A stretch of 64,000 nucleotides of DNA from Mytilisepta virgata (Eukaryota; Mollusca; Bivalvia; Mytilida; Mytilidae): assembly GCA_028015205.1 (NCBI GenBank), contig CM051521.1, positions 127,480,614 to 127,544,613 of the forward strand, written 5' to 3'. A program made the position numbers and the translations under genes. The notes under the pieces were generated by a model. That model was not told the DNA's origin, made no database searches, and saw only the letters and a list, made by a program, of their open reading frames with translations. Positions within the stretch are counted from its first letter, which is position 1; every line of letters begins with the position of its first letter. This document shows, in pieces, positions 34,301 through 46,782 of the stretch.

Positions 34301-35814
34301 CTGAAGAAAGAGAAGACCAACGTGCGAAAACAAGTAAATATTCTAATAATGAATTTCTCCTTTATCATCTTAACCAAAGATTTGTTTTAGTTTTTTATAA
34401 TATAATTATAAACTTCGTAAATGATGAAAAAAGCATTATCAGATACATAAGTGACGCTTTTTTAGCTCACCTGGCCTACAAGGCCATGTGAGCTTTTGCC
34501 ATCACTATAAATATCATAATAAAAATAGGTTATGGAATGATCTTAAACAAATAAAAAAAGAGTTATATCGTTTTCTATCAATTTTATACAAAATAACAGC
34601 TTTTATACTTATAAACTATACTAAAATTTGAGCTGAAATTATATACCCAACTATGTTTCAAAATGTGCACGGACAAAATATAATGCCTTTTGTGTTTTTA
34701 AAATGTCTTAGGTGGAGTGGACACATTCCGAAACCGCAGAATTTTATTTTAATGAACTCGAAGAGGTTTTAGGTACAAAACCAAGTACCCTGTCTGAAAT
34801 ATCTCCATGTATTTTGTATATTATTTCATTTTATTTGTGTTGTTTTAGGGGATTTGGAGTATGTGTTTTTACTCTTTTTTGTTTGCCTTTCATTTTTCCC
34901 TGTCGTAAGGTTACGGCGTCCATAAAGTTTTAAGCATTGTCCGTCCGTCCGTTTTGGTTTCCGTAAGTATTTTTTAAACATTTTGATACACTGTAATTAG
35001 GAACCAAAAAGGTCAATTTGATTTTGCAATCAGTATATTTAGGCAATTTGCCTCATATATGCGTATTTAATACATTCCAATAGGTCTTTCTAAAGTTAAA
35101 TTGTATTGAAACATAACAATTATTTGTACAATCCAATTCTTTCTTTTTAGTCATTGATGTGTTATAAAATGATGTAAAAGTGTTCTTATGTCAATAAATC
35201 AAACATTTTTTCTCAAAATGTGCAAAACGTTCCAAATTAGGTGAACAAATAGCGTACCCAGTATGAATCCACGGAAAGTTCAAAAGACTACACCACTTAT
35301 CTTTTACCGATGTGAACAAATTTTATGTACATAATTACATAGGGTGTAAAGGTGAGAACAATCTAAATGTCAAACCAGTGCACCGTACACGAACTAATTG
35401 TAAACAATTGTAGAGTGCTCAGTGTTTGGTGTGAACACGGCCTTATACAGGTACTTTTAAACTACATCATGGATTAAATCAAAAGATTTGCTGTAATTTT
35501 GTTTTCGGTCTAAATATATAAAAATCCATGTACGTTGTGCACACAAAAAAATTACCCGCACCACATAATCGAGGTTACTTCTTATTAAATATTATTGCAT
35601 TCAATTTTCGATACTAAAAAACATGCATAACTGGTGTGATTATCTGATGCAGAAGATCAAAATACTTACTTTATTCTTTATCCAGAATTTAAGTTGGAGT
35701 TTTAATGTTGACGTATAAAACCATAGATATATCCTTGAGTGTATTCACAGGGATTATATATATGCTAATTACAAAAATAAAATAGTGCAATTTTAGGGAA
35801 ATCACCAGGAGGCA
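34301..35814. other. Upstream region of gene C; no further gene recognised
   Basis: A palindromic repeat (AGCTCACCTGGCC and its mirror, 34,464-34,494) belongs to a hairpin family common in molluscan DNA. A minus-strand GTAAGT donor at 35,669-35,664 could close an untranslated first exon for gene C, by analogy with A and D, but no convincing TATA box precedes it. The rest is unrecognised. Confidence 0.4.
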
Positions 35815-35925
35815 GTTGTTCAAATCTTTTAACCGAGAGTTAAATCTAACGTTAAACTCGGTGATTTTCTATACAATTTAAATTTAACCTTGGGTTAAAT
35901 AAGTTGAACAACTTGGCGCAGGCAT
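35815..35925. repeat. MITE-like fold-back sequence
   Basis: CAGTTGTTCAAATCTTTTAACC on the left is mirrored by GGTTAAATAAGTTGAACAACTT on the right, and inner AACCGAGAGTTAAA/GTTAAACTCGG words also pair. About 100 bases in total; non-coding miniature element is the simplest reading. Confidence 0.55.
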
Positions 35926-35929
35926 AAAT

Positions 35930-37680
35930 CTTTGTAATACTAATTCATTTCTTGTTTATCTTCAAAACATGGTATTTCAGGATATATACTATATCATGAC
36001 CATGTACTGAATTGCACTTGCACAAATATCTAAATTTCGTTTTACTTGAGCTTCAAGTAATTACAATTATTTTAAAGTGTTTATCCTGCTTATAAGTGTT
36101 CTTACTTGCATCAAAAACCTTGTATGTTGCTATAATATTCTTCTATAATTCGTTTCTATGAACCCTGTCTGTGGGATAAACTTGTGACTACGAGAGTATC
36201 GTTTTACTTTGGGATTTGTGGTTACTTTATGTTGACTTCTTGATATAATTTTGTTCCGAGGCTTTATAGTGATTGGCTTGTGTTAGCTGCTGTTGATCCT
36301 CGTTGAAGATTTCTGGCATGATTTTGTAGATGTATTCAATCCATGTTCAGTCCAATTTACATTTACCCCATATCTTTTCATTTACTTATTTCGAACCAAA
36401 CACTAACGTCGCTACATGTAATAGAAATTTCTTCAAGAAGTAAAAGACATGTTGTAAAGTTGTTTTTTTTCTAATTCTTTTCATTTTTTTCTGAAGCTAT
36501 TAAACTATTTTTGACATGATTAGTCATAAGAAAAAGAAAAATAGGTTGATTTATTATATTAAAGGAAATATACGCAGTAAATATCACGTGTATTTTAAGA
36601 AAATATTTGTATCCTGAAACATCTTGACATAAATAGATGTTTACAGATTATATGGTATCAAACAACTGTCTCCCTTGATTTTAGTTTGTTATCAATATTA
36701 AAAAACAAATTAATGAAATAAGCAAGCGTTAAGTAATTTTGAGACAGAAGGGGTATTGAAGTGCTTAATGAATGTCCCTTCGAACTCATCATTTCAGTTT
36801 CACGTAGAAAAAAAATTGTATAAAAATGAAAATCGTTTGAAATTCAAACGGATTTTGACCCCCGACAGAGTAAGCATCTCCCACAATGTATTTTTTAAGT
36901 GTGATGATATCCTTTCAGATTGGAACAGAATATATAATGTTGTAATAACATCACATGAGTGCCTTTTCTTTCAGAATTGTGTCCAATGACCCGAACTCTC
37001 TACACTGCCGAACTTAGATTAACATAGGACCCTATGGGAACATATATTTAAAAATCCTTTTGTCTTTAACCACTTTGCCAACTGGCACTAAACTAGGTAG
37101 CAATCGTCCTTAGATGGTTCTCTTTGAGGGTCGATTTCAATGACCCGTACTGTCAACCAAGATTGTTGCCTCAACTGAACTTAATTTAACACATGTAAAT
37201 TCTTTGAAAGTCTGCTCCTCTGAAACTACTGAAATATTTGAGATCAAATTTTGCTAGAATGGGCCTTATGTGATTCACGTTAAAAATGTTGGTCGATGAC
37301 CTGGATAACCAACCAACATGGTGGCCATAGTCGATCTTGATTTAACTTAGGACCAAATTTTAAAATCCAATTACAGATCTTCTTGTCTAAGACTACAAAG
37401 CCAAATTGAACCAAAGTTGGCAGCAATGGTTCTTAGGTTGGTCTTTCCAAAATGCATGTCACTTTTACCTCATACCTTAACAAACCTGACGTGAAATTAC
37501 TGTTTTTTTTACCTTCTAATTTAAATTATATCTATTGTAACAGTTTAATTATAGCATTTTTTTAGTCATAAAAAGTATGCAAATTGGAGTTATTGGACAA
37601 GCGATGACATGATCGAGACCATATACTTATTGCTTGACATCATCTTTGCTTGTTTGGGCAATACTGTGTATCGATAGGTC
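35930..37680. other. Intergenic, no gene recognised
   Basis: Non-coding. A stretch near 35,985-36,070 resembles 24,120-24,210 (ATGTACTGAAT, CAAATTTCGTTT). The region 37,000-37,450 has several diverged internal similarities (TAGGACC...ATTTAAAAATCC, CTTAGATGGTTCT / CTTAGGTTGGTCT), suggestive of an old repeat. Confidence 0.4.
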
Positions 37681-38670
37681 ATTGGTAGTACTATGGCTAC
37701 AAACTGTGCTCCTCTTATTTTTTATATTGTTATGAACATTGTTTCATGAAAAAAACTAATTAAAGGTGAAATACAGGGTCATGATAATCAATATATTTAT
37801 ATTTTTAACAACAATTGCAGGTTTCTTGATGATGTACTTACATTTTTCTGTTGACAACCCCGAGTTTCTAAAATATACTAAAGACATTTATCCAAAAGAG
37901 CTATATCTGAACAAAGCTAATACGAATAGTGAATGATGTACCATTTTAGATATTACCATTAATATCGAAAATGAAGAGATAAATACTAAAATTTATGATA
38001 AAAGGGGCCATTTTAATTTTTCAGTAACTGAATTCACCTTTTTTAACGGAGACGTGCCTGTGGCACTATCGTATGGTGTGTACATAACACAGATTGTACG
38101 ATTTGCACGGATTTACTCCAGGTTAGAAGATTTCAACCATTGATACAATACGATTACTAGAAACTTCAATTACAAGTTTAAGTTTCAGAAACTTTTAAAA
38201 GGTTTGAAAGGTTTTATAATAGCTCTCAACATCTTTGAGCTAAGTACCCGGCTTTCAGAAAAGCACTTATAACAACCAGGTTTTCCCATCCTTCTATTGT
38301 AATGTCGCGAATAACCCGCAGAATATTTTATGTAATTCTGTAAAATAGCTTCTCACGAATACTACCATCCAAACTAATGCGCTTGTAATGTGAGGCCTTT
38401 TAAAAAGAATAATGGACATACAGAACTCATATAATCCGTAAAAAGTGAACGAATTATTTCTTTAACAAAGCAGCGTTTTGTCGGGGATATATTTTTGGCA
38501 TCACTTCAGAAGTTTTACAGTCGTCATTGCGAATAATTTTCAAAACTGACCATGGAATTGTAAGATGTTGACGTTTAAAGTATATCCACTTTTAACAAAG
38601 CAGAACATGCTTACCCTTCCGGAGTACATGATGTCACTTCCGGTTTGTTTTTTGGGGGAGTTCACGTTAC
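37681..38670 (+). mobile_element. Penelope-like element relic with 3' tail
   Basis: Broken frames in order: TNCAPLI at about 37,700; FLDDVLTF at 37,829-37,855 (the catalytic Asp pair); CTILDITIN and TKIYDKRGHFNF at 37,930-38,030; and an FYSRH-like stretch at about 38,510. The tail with CTTACCCTTCCGGAG follows at 38,605-38,630. Many stops; inactive. Confidence 0.7.
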
Positions 38671-38779
38671 TAGTTTTTTAGTTTTGCCTCGTCTTATTTT
38701 ATATATCTTTAGTTCACTATGTCTTTTACTTCTTAGGTGTATTTTTTGTAGTGTTTGTTCTTATTGTCAGTCAATTCGT

Positions 38780-38855
38780 TCCAACTTGTAATGTGACGGG
38801 TGTCGTTAGCGGAGCAGGACATGCTTACCCTTCCGGAGCACATGATGTCACTGCC

Positions 38856-38889
<34 letters not shown>

Positions 38890-39150
38890 GTAGTTTACGT
38901 TGCTAGTTTTTTTTTAGTTTTGTCTCATCTTGTTTTATATATCTTTGGTTCACTATGTCTTTTACTTCTTAGGGGTGTATTTTTTGTAGTGTTTGTTCTT
39001 ATTGTCAGTCAGTTCGTTCCAACTTGCAATGTGACGGGTGTCGTTAGCGGGGCAGGACATGCTTACTCTTCCGAAGCGACTGATGTCAATCCCAGTTTTT
39101 ATGAGAGTTCTCTTTGCCAGTGCTGTAGTGTCTGTACGGTCTCGTTCTGG
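38780..39150 (+). mobile_element. Two consecutive PLE 3' tails with a poly-T expansion
   Basis: GACGGGTGTCGTTAGCGG...CAGGACATGCTTACCCTTCC occurs at about 38,795 and again at about 39,032 (spacing about 238 bp). The first is followed by a run of about 34 T. A third related tail lies just upstream at 38,600. They look like tandemly joined tails, a known habit of PLE insertions. Confidence 0.65.
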
Positions 39151-39779
39151 TTTTGTTTAGTTTGTTATACGTTTTTTATTCTTTTAGTTATACATGTTTC
39201 TTGTTATGCTTGTTTGTTGTGATCCATTCTCCTGACTTTGTCTCTTCATTGGACTTCGAGTTTGTGGACTTTTCCCATAGTTTTATCACTTTGGTATTCT
39301 TTTGTCGATATTTTATACTATATTTGAAATGGCTTTTGTTCGACAGCTTGTTGTTATACAAAAAAAATAATTACTAACCTTTTGAGCAACCGAGATTTCC
39401 TGATGATTAGAAGAGATTTGTTTTTCTAGTTTAAGTTTTGGTTGCTAATTTGTCTGTTCCAGTTTACGGCCATACGATTGCTCCTGAGATGTTTCACTTG
39501 ATTATTTGCAACGTTCTATAGATTATTTCATTTTTATTTACTTTTTGGTGGTGACTGAAGGCCAAAACTATTTCAGGGAACAAACAGTTTGATGATTTTC
39601 TATCTAACTGATGATATTTTTATGCTATGACTATGTTGAATGCACACAGTATTCTGCTATTGTTTTTTGAAGTTTTAAAAAATTAAGAACTCTAGATAAA
39701 CAACAAAATTATGATTTTTTCTATATAGTATGCAACCCTTCCTCGCGATCGTATTAAAGAATATTAGTAAAAGAATACC

Positions 39780-40775
39780 AAAAACTAGTGAGAATGCAAC
39801 ATAACAAAGGCAATACAAACTCGTGAGAATGCAACATAACAAAGACAAGACAAACTAGTGAGAATGCAACATAACAAAGGCAAGACAAACTCGTGAGAAT
39901 GCAACATAACAAAGGTAAGATAAACTCGTGAGAATACAACATAACATAGGCAAGACAAACTGTGAGAATGCAACATAACAAAGGCAAGACAAACTAGTGA
40001 GAATAAAACAACAAAAGCAAGACAAACTCGTGAGAATACAACATAACAAAGGTAAGACAAACTCGTGAGACTGCAACATAACAAAGACAAGACAAACTCG
40101 TGAGAATGCAGCATAACAAAGGCAAGACAAACTCGTGAGAATATAACATAATAAAGGCAAGACAAACCCGTGAGAATGCAACATAACAAAGGCAAGACAA
40201 ACTCGTGAGAATGCAAAATAACAAAAGCAAGACAAACTCGTGAGTAGGCAACATAACAAAGGCAAGACAAACTGATGAGAATGCAACATAACAAAGGCAA
40301 GACAAACTCGTGAGAATGCAACATAACAAAGGCAAGACAAACTCGCGAGAATGCGATATAACACAGGCAAGACAAACTGGGGAGAATACAACATAACAAA
40401 GGCAAGATAAACTAGTGAGAATGCAACATAACAAAGGCAATACACACTAGTGAGAATGCAACATAACAAAGGCAAGACAAATTAGTGAGAATGCAACATA
40501 ACAAAGGCAAGACGCTCTCCCGACAATATAAAATAACAAAGGCAAGACAAACTAGTGCGAATGCTCAATAACAAAGGCAAGACAAACTAGTGAGAATACA
40601 ACATAACAAAAGCAAGACAAACTGACGAGAATGCAACATATTAAAGGCCAAATAAACTAGTGAGAATGCAAAATAACAAAGGCAAGAAAAACTAGTGAGA
40701 ATGCAACATAACAAAGGCAATACAAACTCGCGAGAATGTCACATAACAAAGACAAGACAAACTAGTGAGAATGCA
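39780..40775. repeat. 35-bp minisatellite, about 28 units
   Basis: Units of GCAAGACAAACTCGTGAG followed by AATGCAACATAACAAAG, about 35 bp with point changes. There are no unique spacers, so it is not a CRISPR-type array. All three minus-strand frames are open over most of the array, giving Leu/Cys-rich repeat peptides (MLHSHEFVLPLLCC type) which I treat as artefacts. The gap 39,151-39,779 upstream holds nothing recognised. Confidence 0.9.
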
Positions 40776-40869
40776 TAAAACAAATTCCATATGGACATAT
40801 ATATAAGTAAACGAATAAAAAACATTATAAACTAATCAACATTAGAAATAGACAATACAGAGACTAAAG

Positions 40870-40950
40870 CACTGCTAATGTGAACTACAAAAAGTGGGAG
40901 CTATGTGCCCCGGAAGGGTAAGCATGTGCTGCTCCGTTAATTGAACCAGT
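40870..40950 (-). mobile_element. PLE 3' tail fragment (minus strand)
   Basis: Contains TGCCCCGGAAGGGTAAGCATG and TGCTGCTCCGTTAA, reverse complement of the recurrent tail. Confidence 0.6.
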
Positions 40951-41040
40951 CACATGTTGGATAGTAAAACCTGGTGAAGTGTGGAGTCTATCGAGTATCA
41001 GAAAGACGTGAAATCTAACTGACGATATCATATCTATAGT

Positions 41041-41315
41041 GGGTCCTCGGTGGCCGAGTGGTCTAAGTTGTTCGTCATGGCTGCTAATGATCACTAGACT
41101 GTCAACACAGAGGTTGCGAGTTCGAATCTCTCACCTGTGGCGGGGTGTGTTCGCCTCCGATCTTAATTGACAAGGATTGCCAATTTTCCTACCGAAGGTC
41201 GGTGGTTTACACCGGGTACTCCGGCTTCCTCCACCAATAAAAACTGGCCGCCGCAAAATAGCAAAATGTGCTGAAAACGGCATAAAACCCTAACTAAATA
41301 AACGAACAAACATAT
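41041..41315 (+). mobile_element. tRNA-derived SINE
   Basis: The head carries RNA polymerase III boxes: A box TGGCCGAGTGG (41,050-41,060) and B box GAGTTCGAATCTC (41,119-41,131), in a tRNA-Ser/Leu-like setting. A conserved body follows (GAAGGTCGGTGG, GGGTACTCCGGCTTCCTCC) and a tail with AAATAAACGAACAAA. Body words resemble the MetaSINE/bivalve SINE families; the exact family needs a database comparison. Confidence 0.75.
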
Positions 41316-41399
41316 CTTTAGTGGCCAATCAATTCGTAATGACGAGCGTACATTTTTGGAGTGGTGCTATCAACAAGGACTGAACATAACTTATCTTAG

Positions 41400-42050
41400 A
41401 AGTACCGATCGTACTAAAGAAAAAATTGAGTCCACTGATAGCATTAGAATCTTCTGGTTTAAACTTTATTTGTTGTAACAGTTTTAAAACTTATTTCATT
41501 GTAAAAAGTGCATATTGTTGGACTAGTAATTACATCATCCAAACCTTAAAATTTTTACAGGACAACATTTTTATTCGTTCCGGCAATATTGTGTATTGTG
41601 CAACACATCGTTGGGATTCTATGGGTATAAACTGCCATGGGATTGTTAAGAAAAAAGGCATTAACTGTCTCTTTTAGATTTTGCATAAATATCGAAAATG
41701 TCAAAATATATACTGAAATTTATGATGAAAGGAAGATTTTATTTTTTCAATAACTAATTTTCCCTTTCTGTGGAGTCATTGTGTGATGTGTACCGTTTGA
41801 GCTAATATGTTCTGGAGTAGAAGATTTTAACAACCGAAGCCATCCGATTGCTGAAAAAAAAACATTTATTACGGGATTATATATTTTGCAAGTTGCTTAA
41901 TCCTTTCAAAGGTTTCATGTAAACTATCAATACCTCTTACATGTAGGTTTATAGCGGACTTTCCCATCTTAGTTATCCACGAAACTACAGGTATAATGTT
42001 TTGCTGTTCGCCATACATAGGTACATATGTTCGTCTTTAATGTCCTTGAT
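41400..42050 (+). mobile_element. Penelope-like element relic
   Basis: An LQDNIFIRSGNIVY segment at 41,560-41,600 and a GI.CHGIVK segment match the PLE region just ahead of the TNCAPL motif. Later broken frames (about 41,690-41,960) match the KIYDERKI-type and C-terminal parts. Degenerate. Confidence 0.5.
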
Positions 42051-42660
42051 AACCCAGCAACCATCAATCACAGAAACTTGAATGTAGATTGTTCCCAGGG
42101 TTTTAAATTTTTATATAGGCCCAAAGAAAAGATTTTGGGAGAAAACGAATTTGGTGGTATACAATAAATCCGTGAAATCTTAGACTATTTGAGACAGGAT
42201 CCCGTAACGAGAGGAATCTTCTAAACTACTGAGGATAGAAATTTGAAACTTGAATCACAACTAACACTATATGCGCGAAATTGACAAGAAGAGGCGAAAT
42301 TTTCATGCGATACCCGTGGGGGGCCTTATTCCTTAGTGGTTTAGAAATCGAAAAATTAATTATCTTCAAACTCTTATTACTCTTTTTGAGATAGGATCAT
42401 GAAAATTGGTATGTAATTAGCATTACAAGAGTTGTCTGTGCAGGTTTCGGACTTCCGGTTTTTGCACCGTGGCGCCGGAAAATGCAAGAGTGTTGAGAGA
42501 ACCTTGAGGTCTGTTAGGTTTAAAAACATGAAATTTTATGTAATTTCTGTGCAAAAATGAAGACTTTACATTTGTACTTGCCTCCCGCGAATACTACCTA
42601 TTTCGACTTCATGGACTTTAATCAAAGCACTGCTAAGATTATCCTGAATTTCTGTAGATT
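42051..42660. other. Intergenic, no gene recognised
   Basis: No domain or repeat identified apart from GC-richer words near 42,430-42,480. Confidence 0.4.
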
Positions 42661-42664
42661 CTAT

Positions 42665-42925
42665 TTTGTGTTATTTTTGGTACTGGATAGCTTTTATTGG
42701 TTGGTATGTTTTGTTGTTTTTGGTAATTGATAGCTTTAATTCGTTGGTATGTTTTGTTTGTTTTTTGGTAATGGATATCTTTAATTGGTTGGTATGTTTT
42801 GTTGTTTTGGGTATTAGATTTCTTTACTTTAATTGGTTGGTATGTTTTGTTGGTTTTGGTACTGGATAGCTTTAATTGGTTGGTATGTTTTGTTGTGTTT
42901 GGTACTGAATAGCTTTTATTTGTTT
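42665..42925. repeat. Minisatellite of about 43-bp units (TTAATTGGTTGGTATGTTTTG)
   Basis: Six imperfect units containing ATAGCTTTAATTGGTTGGTATGTTTTGTTG. The short open frame through it is a by-product. Confidence 0.75.
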
Positions 42926-43123
42926 GTATGCTGTAGTCCTGTTATCCGTTTTATTTCTATTGATTGTATTTAAATAGGAAGTACAATTTTCAGTTATTAT
43001 AACGACATGATGGATATGGTTTTGTATATGTATAATTTATGTTTGCCTCTTGTTACAGTGTATACTGTCTGAGAGTTTAATAAAATCTTGAAATCTTATT
43101 TGTAACATTATTAAAGAACTCGG

Positions 43124-43310
43124 ATTTTGTGAAAGTACACAGGACTCTGGTCTGAGTCTTACATTTTATTAATATAAAGAAACGTTTGTGAAAGTACACA
43201 GGACTCTGGTCTGAGTCTTACATTTTATTAATATAAAGAAAAGTTTGTGAAAATACACAGGACTCTGATCTGAGTCTTACATTTTATCAATATAAAGAAA
43301 AGTCAACGAA
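43124..43310. repeat. 61-bp tandem repeat, three units
   Basis: TTTGTGAAAGTACACAGGACTCTGGTCTGAG restarts at about 43,124, 43,185 and 43,246 with very few changes. The following 43,311-43,940 shows nothing recognised apart from a G-run at 43,740-43,751. Confidence 0.85.
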
Positions 43311-43946
43311 GATTGCCAAAATAAGAAAAAATAACATAAAACAGAAATAATTCATCTAAATTACCCAAGAAACACCCCCCTTGACCACATGAAGTATCCA
43401 AGTTGAAATACAAAACTATAATTTCCAGGAAAAAAATGGTTGAAGAAGAATCATATAACATTTTAACAAAATTTTAAACACGCAGGCAGAACACAGCACA
43501 CTTTGACAATTTATGCGTTTTCGTGGATGCCATAAGCAAAAATACATAATATACCCTTGGCTAGTGTAACATTGAAAACGAACACATTTTGGCTCAGCCA
43601 TCTTTAGTACCACTCATAAAACAATGTGCCTTAAAGTTGAGGGAATGTTTGCAAATAATTTTTTAATATGTGATAGTTGAACATAATAGTGTAATATATA
43701 GTTTCAAAAATCTTCTTCATTGGTTTAATTTGGTTTGGAGGGGGGGGGGGGTTTAGTGTTTGCAATATTTTTTATCACTAATGATTTTCCAAAATTTTGG
43801 CGGAGAAGGCCAGTCTAGAAAGTGCTTCCTTCACTGACATTTCATTTCTGTGTTTGCTTGACCTTTCATTTGTTTTCTCATGTGTAGTAACTTAGTGAGA
43901 GTAAAATAAGAAATCAAATTGTACTTCATTTTATACTTCACTTTAT

Positions 43947-45315
43947 TTATAACCTACAAACACAGGTGTAGCCTGGTGGAGATTTTTTATGACAATATCC
44001 AGACTGTGTTTTATGTTCTGTACAACAACTGTTGCAACGTTCGTCAGGGGGACATTTGTCATAACAATCAAGTAGAGACACTTCGCCCTGACCACATGAA
44101 GTATCGAAAGCTGAAACAAAAAAATAACGTTTCGTTGTCATTCTTTCATTTTTAGTTTGAATAAATAATCTTTATTTGCATTTTACATCCATACGGGTCA
44201 ATCAATTAACAAACAAACAACATAATAACAACAAAAATTAAACAGAATCATGACAATATAAATAGTGATCTATAATTTTTAGAGAAAAAAATAATACGAT
44301 AAGTGTTTTAATTCATCTCAAAGTTAATATCATTTCGCACTTTATTTATCTTAAACCTTTTAATGATAAATGATTATTTGAGAAACACACAAGTGTTGTA
44401 AATGTTATCACCAACATCTTTATCTCTCTAAAGAACTCTACAAGTTGTAAAATCTATCTCATAAGTAAAACTATAAGGACAACTCCAACGAGAATATTTA
44501 ATAATCTCAAAAAATATCAAATTATTGAATGACATCATCAAACTGAATGGTGGATACATTGTTATTAATTTACGTGACAAGGGCTCAGCAAAAAAAAGGC
44601 AATTTACTACTCTAAATTCGATGAAAATTAAGTTTTTGATTCCCCCAGTTTAAGTTGGCCTTACCCAAATTTTGGATAAGTAGTTTGGTTCTATTTCTCA
44701 CAATTTTTTGGTGATTATTTTTTGGCTTTCCATAGTATTGGTCACAATTTACATGATGAACAAATTAAGCTCACTGATATTAGAAACTTCTTGGTATTCG
44801 TAATCCATTGTAAGAACAGACATGTATCTAAATAAAATAAATCCTGATTGGAGCAGTCGGAAACAATATCTAAGCACACACCCCAAAATGTTGCATCAGA
44901 TACTGCTCCACTTTTATAATCATATGATTCATGTTCAAATATGGACTGCAATTCACAAATAAGGTGGAATATCGCGAAAGGTGAGAAAAAGCATAAACCA
45001 ATGACCTTCTGGACCAAACATCAACAAACAAACACAGAAAACAAACATATAATCAAGAAAGATTTAAAATGCTTTATTGTAAAATAAAAATGAAAACATA
45101 TTATACAAGCAACTATCTTACGTTTATCTCTAAAATATCATGAATAAGTAAATGTTCATGCATTAAAAACAAATTTAAAAAATACTCCCTTTCCAGTGGT
45201 GTTAGAGGCCAATAAAATATGCATCTAATTTATTGCATGCCCCAAAAACTTTTCCTGAATAATACTTACTTGTGGTACAAATCAAAATTATCAGGATTAT
45301 AATAGAAAGCTTCAT
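43947..45315 (-). CDS. CS-alpha-beta (defensin-like) secreted cysteine-rich peptide, gene D; exons 45270..45315 and 43947..44110
   Basis: Read leftwards. The signal exon (45,330-45,270) follows a TTTTCTTCAG acceptor, has ATG at 45,315-45,313, encodes MKLSIIILIILICTT (identical to gene A) and ends in phase 1 at GTAAGT. The mature exon (44,110-43,947) follows TTTTTTTGTTTCAG. It encodes a short acidic lead with one extra Cys, then CYDKC, CNSCC, SGYC and TCVC motifs, ending RL. The joined product is 69 residues. Spacing of the shared eight cysteines is C-x3-C-x5-C-x2-C-C-x9-C-x9-C-x-C. The mature part is strongly diverged from A and C while the signal peptide is not, a pattern typical of defence peptides under diversifying selection. 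AATAAA overlaps the stop codon (43,942-43,947). Nine cysteines in total leaves one unpaired or dimer-forming. Confidence 0.82.
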
Positions 45316-46680
45316 TTTGATCATATTACTCTGAAGAAAATAAATTATATATTGTAAAATAACAGAATAACATAACATGGTGTTAATAATGGTGTTAATG
45401 ATTTTAATCTTTAAATTTGTTGAAGACGTGTAATGCTAATCTAAAAGCTCCTTTAAAATAATTTTAAAATCAATCATTTGCATGAACGTGTATATAAACT
45501 ATTGGTATATATGAAAATCTGAATTTGATTTATACTTGCAGCATGAAGGTTTTTTAATATTTCGCTGAATCAGTTTCTAATTATACTTATTGTTCTGTCA
45601 TGATATTTGCGTAGTTTCAACTTCTTTATCCAAGTAAACAATTACATGTATCTCAAAAAAGTATTTCTGTCAATTTTGACAATGCAAAGTGAAAAAGGTC
45701 ATACAAATTCGTCATCTTTACAAAGCACTTGAAATCGCTTAAAACCATAGTATTTTTTAGAGAAGTGATCCGTATTAGATTGTCTCAAAAGCAGTTTTAA
45801 ATACGCATTTATTTGTATAGCCGTACACCTTGATAACTCAAGAAAAATGATATTTTAAAAACGTCCTAAAATACTGATAAGTGCAGATTTCGAAGAGCTT
45901 TAGCATATTTCCCAGTTTTATATATGGAGTTCATCCTGGTATACAACGTCCCTAGCAGGCCGTTCTAAGTTAGAGCGATTTCGGACAAGACTGTTACATG
46001 AAGGAAATAGATTTACTATACATCAGAAGTATTGCCATAATATACTATTGATCATGTCTGTCGGTAACAACAATGAAATATCACATGTAACAGTAGTCTA
46101 CAATATTCATGCTATTGCTGAAAAACAAAATTAGTTTGTTCTTATAATTGATAAACCTAAATAAACAGAAATGTACAGTACATGTACTTACATTCACTGA
46201 TTAGTTTCTAAACCTAAAGCTCTCGACTTTACAATTTTAAATACGTATATATTTATACAGCTGTAAATCCTGGAATGAAAATCACACGGATTCATGATGA
46301 CTAAACGAAAATGACATAATGAATTTTCTTCGGGTTATCACATGACTTACTATGTTTTAAACTTTTTTGGCGATAAACATATTTTTTCAAGACCTTTCCC
46401 TACAAAACAAGACCCTTTTCGAGTAAAAGGATGCACATGCAGGATATCAAAGAAGTTTTTTTTAAGGAAAACGTTATAAACCACATAATGCCTTGGTTTT
46501 CATTGGACATAAATAAATGCATCTCATTTTTATTTCAATGAACTTATACGTTTATTTTGTAATTGAACAAACATTTTATTTAAATTCTGTGTTTTGTATT
46601 CATTTGTATATGGTTTTTCCGTATCTATAGTGTCCCCTGTGTAAGCTGCAGAATGTATTGCTAGAAATTAGGCACAGTTG
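44941..46680. repeat. Duplicated block around the gene D signal exon and promoter
   Basis: Aligns with 5,990-8,040 (block I) and with 51,570-52,900 (block II) through the signal-exon, intron and promoter region. To its left the intron of gene D is unrelated to the other copies. The stretch 44,160-44,940 inside that intron shows no recognisable feature. Confidence 0.75.
46192..46257 (-). promoter_or_regulatory. TATA promoter and untranslated first exon of gene D
   Basis: Minus-strand TATAAATA at 46,257-46,250 and GTAAGT donor after 46,192. The sequence between (including AAAGTCGAGAGCTTTAGG) is nearly identical to the gene A and copy E promoters. Confidence 0.65.
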
Positions 46681-46782
46681 GGATAAGTTCTAATCGGTCC
46701 CAAACTGTCAGAACATTTGTTATAGAACGGTTATAGAAATGTCATCCTGACACCTTTAGAGCCGTTCAAGGGCACCCTTGAG

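Noticed and set aside
36756..36989. 77-residue plus-strand frame
   Set aside because: No recognisable domain, signal or repeat relation; length is within chance expectation for this composition.
39754..40475. Four long minus-strand frames with repeated Leu/Cys-rich peptides
   Set aside because: By-products of the 35-bp minisatellite.
39780..40775. CRISPR array
   Set aside because: Units are contiguous with no unique spacers, the repeats vary, and the setting is eukaryotic.
41041..41131. Functional tRNA gene
   Set aside because: A and B boxes are present but the cloverleaf is not convincing, and the sequence continues into a SINE body and tail.
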